From Taxillus chinensis (Eukaryota; Streptophyta; Magnoliopsida; Santalales; Loranthaceae), in assembly GCA_023512835.1 (NCBI GenBank), contig CM042092.1, positions 697,984 to 761,983 on the forward strand: a stretch of DNA of 64,000 nucleotides. The letters run 5' to 3'. Each line of letters begins with the position of its first letter. Within the stretch, counting starts at the first letter, position 1. The notes beneath the pieces were generated by a model. The model worked only from the letters and a program-made list of their open reading frames with translations, did no database searches and was not told the DNA's origin. Below are positions 59,199 through 64,000 of the stretch, in pieces. The translations under genes and the position numbers were made by a program.

Positions 59199-59586
59199 GA
59201 GCAATCACATCAGATCCTCTATAATGATATTTTTCATATAATTTAAAGATAGTTTTAGAGTTTTTGGTAATAAGAGTCTACATCTGGTTTTCCAAAATAA
59301 AGTTTAGGAATAGAGATTTGAGAGAGAATCATCATGTTTAGAGGATTACTATTTATCTTTCAAATAATTTTGAATATATTTTTTGATATATGTGCATTTT
59401 TAATTAGTCGTAATAAATGGTAGTGATAAAAAATAGTAAATATAAAATTAAAAAAATATAATTTAAAAGAATAGAGATAGGTATAGAGAATGGGATACAT
59501 AAAGATAAACAAAATATATCAAATTAATAATGTACTATTTATCCCTTCAAATAAGGATGAAAAATATAGACCTAATGTGGATGCCT
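59199..59586. mobile_element. Tourist-like MITE
   Basis: The left end GAGCAATCACATCAGATC pairs with the right end, which reads AGGCATCCACATTAGGTC on the other strand, and TATTTTTCAT follows inside both. TAA flanks both sides (59196-59198 and 59587-59589), the usual target of PIF/Harbinger elements. It is 388 bp, AT-rich and noncoding. Confidence 0.7.
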
Positions 59587-59589
59587 TAA

Positions 59590-60590
59590 ATAGTTGTTTC
59601 TTATTCTAATTCATTCTTAGATCTAGATTTGCTACATCTTACACCTGATCATTCTTGACTTACTTGATTTAGCTAGTTTTCACATTTAGTAACCTAGTTA
59701 GTTTAATTTAGTGTTGCTTTTAAATGACTCAGAATTTAATCTCTCCATATTAAAAATCAAACCTTAAAGTTATGAGTTTAGTCAATGACTATCAAATCCT
59801 TCACTTTCATTGTGCATACTACCTTTTATTTTCTTTTTTTGTGAACTTTTCAACATCTATGTAGCAATTTTAACTTTAAATCCTTCCTTTGGGATATATC
59901 AAGACCTTGTCCTAATAACTATACAACATGACCCTATAATTGGGGTAACCTTAGGTTTGAGTAAGTCAAGTCTTTTGGTTAGCACAAATTTGATCGAGTC
60001 AGATTCACAAGAGACCTAATTGTCTTATAGTAGATTAGGACTAAGGTTAGATCGTTGCAATGGGGCTTGAACTTAAGGACACAATAAAGGTCTTTATTGT
60101 TTTGGAGGACGTTGGACACAACAATGATTTTTTTAATTGCAAGGGCATTGAGTAGCTTCGGATAGGCTTGAGGCATATAGAGGGCTTGGCGAAGTATTCT
60201 TACAAGTTCTCGATGGTGGCAGAAGTCCTCCAAGGGGGCGAGAGAATGACGTCAACATTGATGGCTATTTTTGTAGTGTGTTGTGTACAATTTGGGTGTG
60301 TGTGCGTGCACACATGAGAGTGGCATACTTAATTTGTATGTGTAGCCATCATTGTTTTCTTGGTATAAGTGGCTGGGGCAGAATGATTGGGTAGGAAAGT
60401 GCAAGCGGGGTAGCTTTATGAGCTAACCATATCATTAATCGACCTCAATCTGAGTGTTTTTTTAAAAGTATAATTGGAAGTATATTTTTGCAAATGTTGA
60501 AATGTTGTTGAGAATAATGTAATTTTTCAAGTTAACAAACAATTCTCCTATAACTTGTCTGTCAAACATGAGAATCAAAATAAATTCTAT
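59590..60590. other. Intergenic sequence without recognisable genes
   Basis: AT-rich with TGTGTGCGTGCACACA, a short inverted repeat, near 60297-60312. No gene is visible. Confidence 0.4.
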
Positions 60591-60597
60591 TCATTCC

Positions 60598-60873
60598 CAC
60601 GAACCAAACACGCTATTATTATTATTATTATTATTATTTTTTACCCATCCCCCACCCTCCCCTTGGCTTCTCCTCTTATGCATTGGCACTATCTTGATAA
60701 AGGCTCGGGTCGCATTATTATCCAATGGTATAGCCTTCTCGGAGGTCACCCATCTTAAGATTTCTCTGGCCTCTACCTCTTTACCATGTAGTTCTTTATT
60801 GTCCATCACTAACAGGGGTACTCCAAGGAGAGGGTGGGGGATATTTTGTCCCTCACGAACCAAACATGCTATT
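60598..60873. repeat. Direct repeat pair enclosing 240 bp, with (TTA)8
   Basis: CACGAACCAAACACGCTATTA (about 60598) recurs as CACGAACCAAACATGCTATTA (about 60853). A TTA microsatellite is at 60614-60638. The enclosed GC-richer part has an open frame on the minus strand without a known domain. Confidence 0.55.
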
Positions 60874-60899
60874 ACTTTAAGAGTAAAGTTATGTGAGTA

Positions 60900-62400
60900 A
60901 TCATGTAACTTTAACATATATATAAGATATGAATTTTTATTTATTAATAATTATTTTCAAATTTTATAAAATATTTTAATGTTTTTTAATTAATTAATAG
61001 ATAAAAAATTAATAGTGATGTGTTGACTAATGTGGCAAATTTTTAAAAAAAATTATTTTATGAGAAGATAAATACATATTTTTATTTGTCATGTCTCATG
61101 TTAATTTTTTAAAATTCATCACATTTCGTATAAGTAAATAATCATAATATACATTATTTTTATTTTTAATTTAAGTAATCAATATTAAATATAAAAATCA
61201 AAGGAAATATCAATATTTTTATTTCTCATGTCAACCCTTTTTATTTTGACATTTGTATTAATGCATTGCGTGTGATTAAATAAAATTTTTATTAGCTATT
61301 GTTTACTTAAATTAATAATAACATATTTGAGTTTTTTTTAAAAGTAATTTTATTTTAAATTATCATGGAAAAAAATATTGATATGTTTGATACAAATTTT
61401 GACAATTGTGAGTCTTATATCAATTTAATATGATTATTTGTATTTTTTTTAAAACGTAGAATCTTGCAATTGTTTTAAAAAATTATTTTTGAATTGTTTT
61501 CAAATTTAAATTTAACGAAAGATTTAATTTTTATTTTTATTTTTTTTCTCTACTTTATTATTTGTATTCACCATTTTTCACCATTTTTTTCTAATTTCCG
61601 TGAGACTTATTTAAAAAAAACATAATATTTTAAAAACACATACTCTTCTACTAAACATAATTTATTTTTACAATTTAAAATTTAACACGAATTTTAATAA
61701 AATTTAAAATCATAAAAATAGAATACAAACTCCTACAATTATTTCTTAATAACTTGTACAAGCCACGCATTTTAACTTGCATGTAACAAGACTAAGTAAA
61801 TTTACATTTTATTTTTTGAAACCAATCGTCATGATATCAAATCATTAAATAGTTTATTTATTTATTATTTGCAATATTATTCTTTAAATAGTTCATTTAT
61901 TTATTTATTATTTGTAATATTATCCTCGAATAATGCTGCATAGCAATTTAACAGTATACTAAATTCTCGAAATAAAAAAAATATGAATAAATCATAATCG
62001 TCATCTATAATTACTACTATATTTCTGAATATATTTTAACAACAATACAAAATCTCTCACCCATCTCGAGTTCGATAATTAACACTTGACATCCGTGTAA
62101 TCTTGACATGAAACTTAGTTTAAAGCGTGTTAAATCTCACATCATCCTAATTTTATTATTTCATATGAACCTAATTCATACCATCATGATCTCTTTAGGC
62201 GAACAAAAGAACATTTGTCAACTTTGAGGGTAGTCAAGTCATCTTTATTATTAACAACTGATGTGCAATAAAGTTTATAGAAGGTTTCCAATTTTAATGC
62301 AATCTGATTGCCGTCGATTACTCTGTCCTGTCAACCAATAGATACAGACAATGGTAAAAGAAGATAAGGTCTGTCATTTTATTATACACACCATATTTTG
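60900..62400. other. AT-rich intergenic sequence downstream of BCE2
   Basis: Very AT-rich, with duplicated TAGTTTATTTATTTATTATTTG-like stretches at 61850-61920. I see no gene or RNA. The last part before 62429 would be the 3' UTR of BCE2. Confidence 0.45.
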
Positions 62401-62428
62401 AGGTCATGCTCGCATTGAGACCAATCAA

Positions 62429-64000
62429 TCATCTCATATGCAAGAGCAGCAAATATGGCTTTTCAATGATTTTTTTCCACTCATTGCAGAATTTAGCAAC
62501 AGTTGCTCCATCCAGAACTCTATGATCAGCACCAATATTAACCTGAGAGCGCAAAAAAGGCCAATGTAACACAACGATTATATCAGAAAATTTCTCAATC
62601 CAATAATAGCCCACTATATTACATGTTTGGAAGTGGGAACTATTGCAACAATGGCCGCAGAAGAAAAATTATCACATCGTGTTTTGTCAAACATAGGAGT
62701 TTCTGTTGTTCTGATTTGCTGGTTTTGTATTGTATGATACGATTAATATAAGGAAACAGAAGGATAATAATTATTAGTGATATTGGATGTAAATTTATAG
62801 ACAAATAGTGGGTATAGAACTGTCAATGACAAATGAGTTAAGACAAATCCTCATTTAAAAAGCTGCATTTTGTTTTAAGGTTAAGTAAACTTGATGCAAA
62901 AGAGATTTTTTACTTACGGTCATAATTGATGCTGGATAAATGCTCTCATCATCTGCTATCTGTGGAACTTTCTGGATACGACCAACTGCAATTATAGCTA
63001 CTTCAGGTACATTGAGAAGAGGAGATCCAAACTTTCCACCAATAGAGCCAATATTACTTAAAGTTATGGTTCCACCAGATATATCCTCAGGACTAAGCTT
63101 GTTATCCAATGCCATACTCTGCAATCTTGAGAGCTCCCTCGTTATCTGAAACATAACAAGGTTTTAATGATTAGACACACCTTGATATTGGAGAACGGAG
63201 AAGAATAGACGACTACTGGAAAGTCACATAAAACGTACCTCTGAGATAGAAAGTGACTGAACCTTCTTAATGTTTGGTACAACTAAACCATTTGAGGTAG
63301 CCATGGCAATTCCGATGTTGTGAGAGCCTATTAGGATTACAAATAATCAAGACCAGTAATTTAAAATAAAAATACACTTAACATAACTTGAAATTAGAGG
63401 TACTAGCAGTCAGACAAATGTTTCCAACATTTTAATGTGCATGACTGACACTTCAAAGTCCAATTAAAAAATTCTGATGTCATCAGGGGAAGTCCACTCC
63501 ACCATGAGAGGATTGGATGGGTAACAGAAATCAAGTCAACCTAGAAGGCCTATGAGAGTTTTCAATATGAGCTCATTGCGCTTTTTGACCACACTAATGT
63601 ATGGCAGTTCTTTACGTGTTAGCGTACTAGATACAACAGAATCAAGCAAAACACTCACAATCAAGTACCAAATCATGCTAACACAATTCCTTATTAATTA
63701 ACAGATTAGACTTTAATTTAAGAAAAGCATGCACCATAGAGACGCAGAGACATGGTAATTTTAAAACTCATGGCATATTTTTTCTCATACAACACAAAAT
63801 CGGTCAACTGTTACACAAAAATAAGCTTGCGTTAGATCTACAAACCTCTAAGGATAACTTCAGTTGACTGCTCATTGAAGCAACTATTCACCAATGGGTA
63901 TTTGTTCAATGCCATGGAAAGAGATTTTATCAATAATGGCAGGAATGTGCACTTAACCTCTGGATCAGAATTTTCCTTTTGGAAACAGGCCTTAAGCTCC
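62429..64000 (-). CDS. BCE2: Branched-chain alpha-keto acid dehydrogenase E2 (lipoamide acyltransferase), C-terminal part
   Basis: Four exons are in the window: 63846-64000 (open at the edge), 63239-63327, 62918-63145 and 62429-62542, all with GT-AG introns and matching phases. The translation runs TFLPLLIKSLSMALNKYPLV, GSHNIGIAMATSNGLVVPNI, GGTITLSNIGSIGGKFGSPL and VNIGADHRVLDGATVAKFCN, ending YLLLLHMR. DHRVLDG carries the catalytic His and Asp of the 2-oxoacid dehydrogenase acyltransferase domain. The protein forms the core of the mitochondrial complex that oxidises keto acids from leucine, isoleucine and valine. The match to plant BCE2 is closer than to pyruvate or oxoglutarate E2. The lipoyl and E1/E3-binding domains lie beyond the window. 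The exons have no breaks. Confidence 0.95.

Noticed and set aside
60568..60917. Frames of about 110 codons on both strands around the TTA microsatellite
   Set aside because: They include the microsatellite translation and no domain. The direct repeat pair suggests a transposon fragment.

Overview
This window comes from a flowering-plant nuclear genome and is mostly transposable elements. The evidence for a plant is that the Athila, Tat and Tekay/Del lineages of Ty3/gypsy retrotransposons are plant-specific, the 60S ribosomal protein L18 gene and the branched-chain dehydrogenase E2 gene are both plant-like and intron-containing, and MITEs are common. The species cannot be named from the sequence.

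Layout. Positions 1-32134 hold a minus-strand Tekay/Del chromovirus: integrase, RNase H, RT and half the protease at 1-2810, then the other half of the protease, gag, primer-binding site and 5' LTR at 28143-32134. Its protease is split immediately after the DTGA active-site codons by a 25.3 kb minus-strand Athila-lineage insertion (2811-28142). That insertion is a tandem: LTR, internal, LTR, internal, LTR, with two nearly identical units of about 11.9 kb sharing the middle LTR. The Tekay element itself lies inside a plus-strand Tat-lineage element whose G-patch domain, RT, two RNase H domains, integrase, three minisatellites, polypurine tract and LTR fill 32135 to about 40282. Positions 40440-46155 hold a minus-strand Athila-like element that has lost RT to integrase. 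Positions 46160-50980 hold TIR elements and MITEs. RPL18 is on the minus strand (51066-52770). Positions 53900-60900 are decayed repeats, a relic LTR of the same family as the tandem Athila, and MITEs. The 3' half of BCE2, minus strand, closes the window (62429-64000).

The most interesting system is in the tandem Athila. Downstream of integrase each unit has a separate ORF of about 2.4 kb (5838-8237 and 17740-20146). It ends in a Ulp1/C48-like cysteine protease module and carries, upstream, a sequence that fits a SUMO-interacting motif. The ORF is preceded by its own TATA box and a cluster of CACGTG boxes that resemble the element's LTR U3. The arrangement suggests a retrotransposon with a duplicated U3 promoter driving a captured deSUMOylase-like protein.

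Most coding regions in the retrotransposons are broken by one-base indels. Comparing the two tandem units, many differences fall on CAG, CTG, CCG or CGG. In plants these CHG sites are heavily methylated in transposons, so part of the breakage may be base-calling error rather than biological decay. RPL18 and BCE2 read cleanly.
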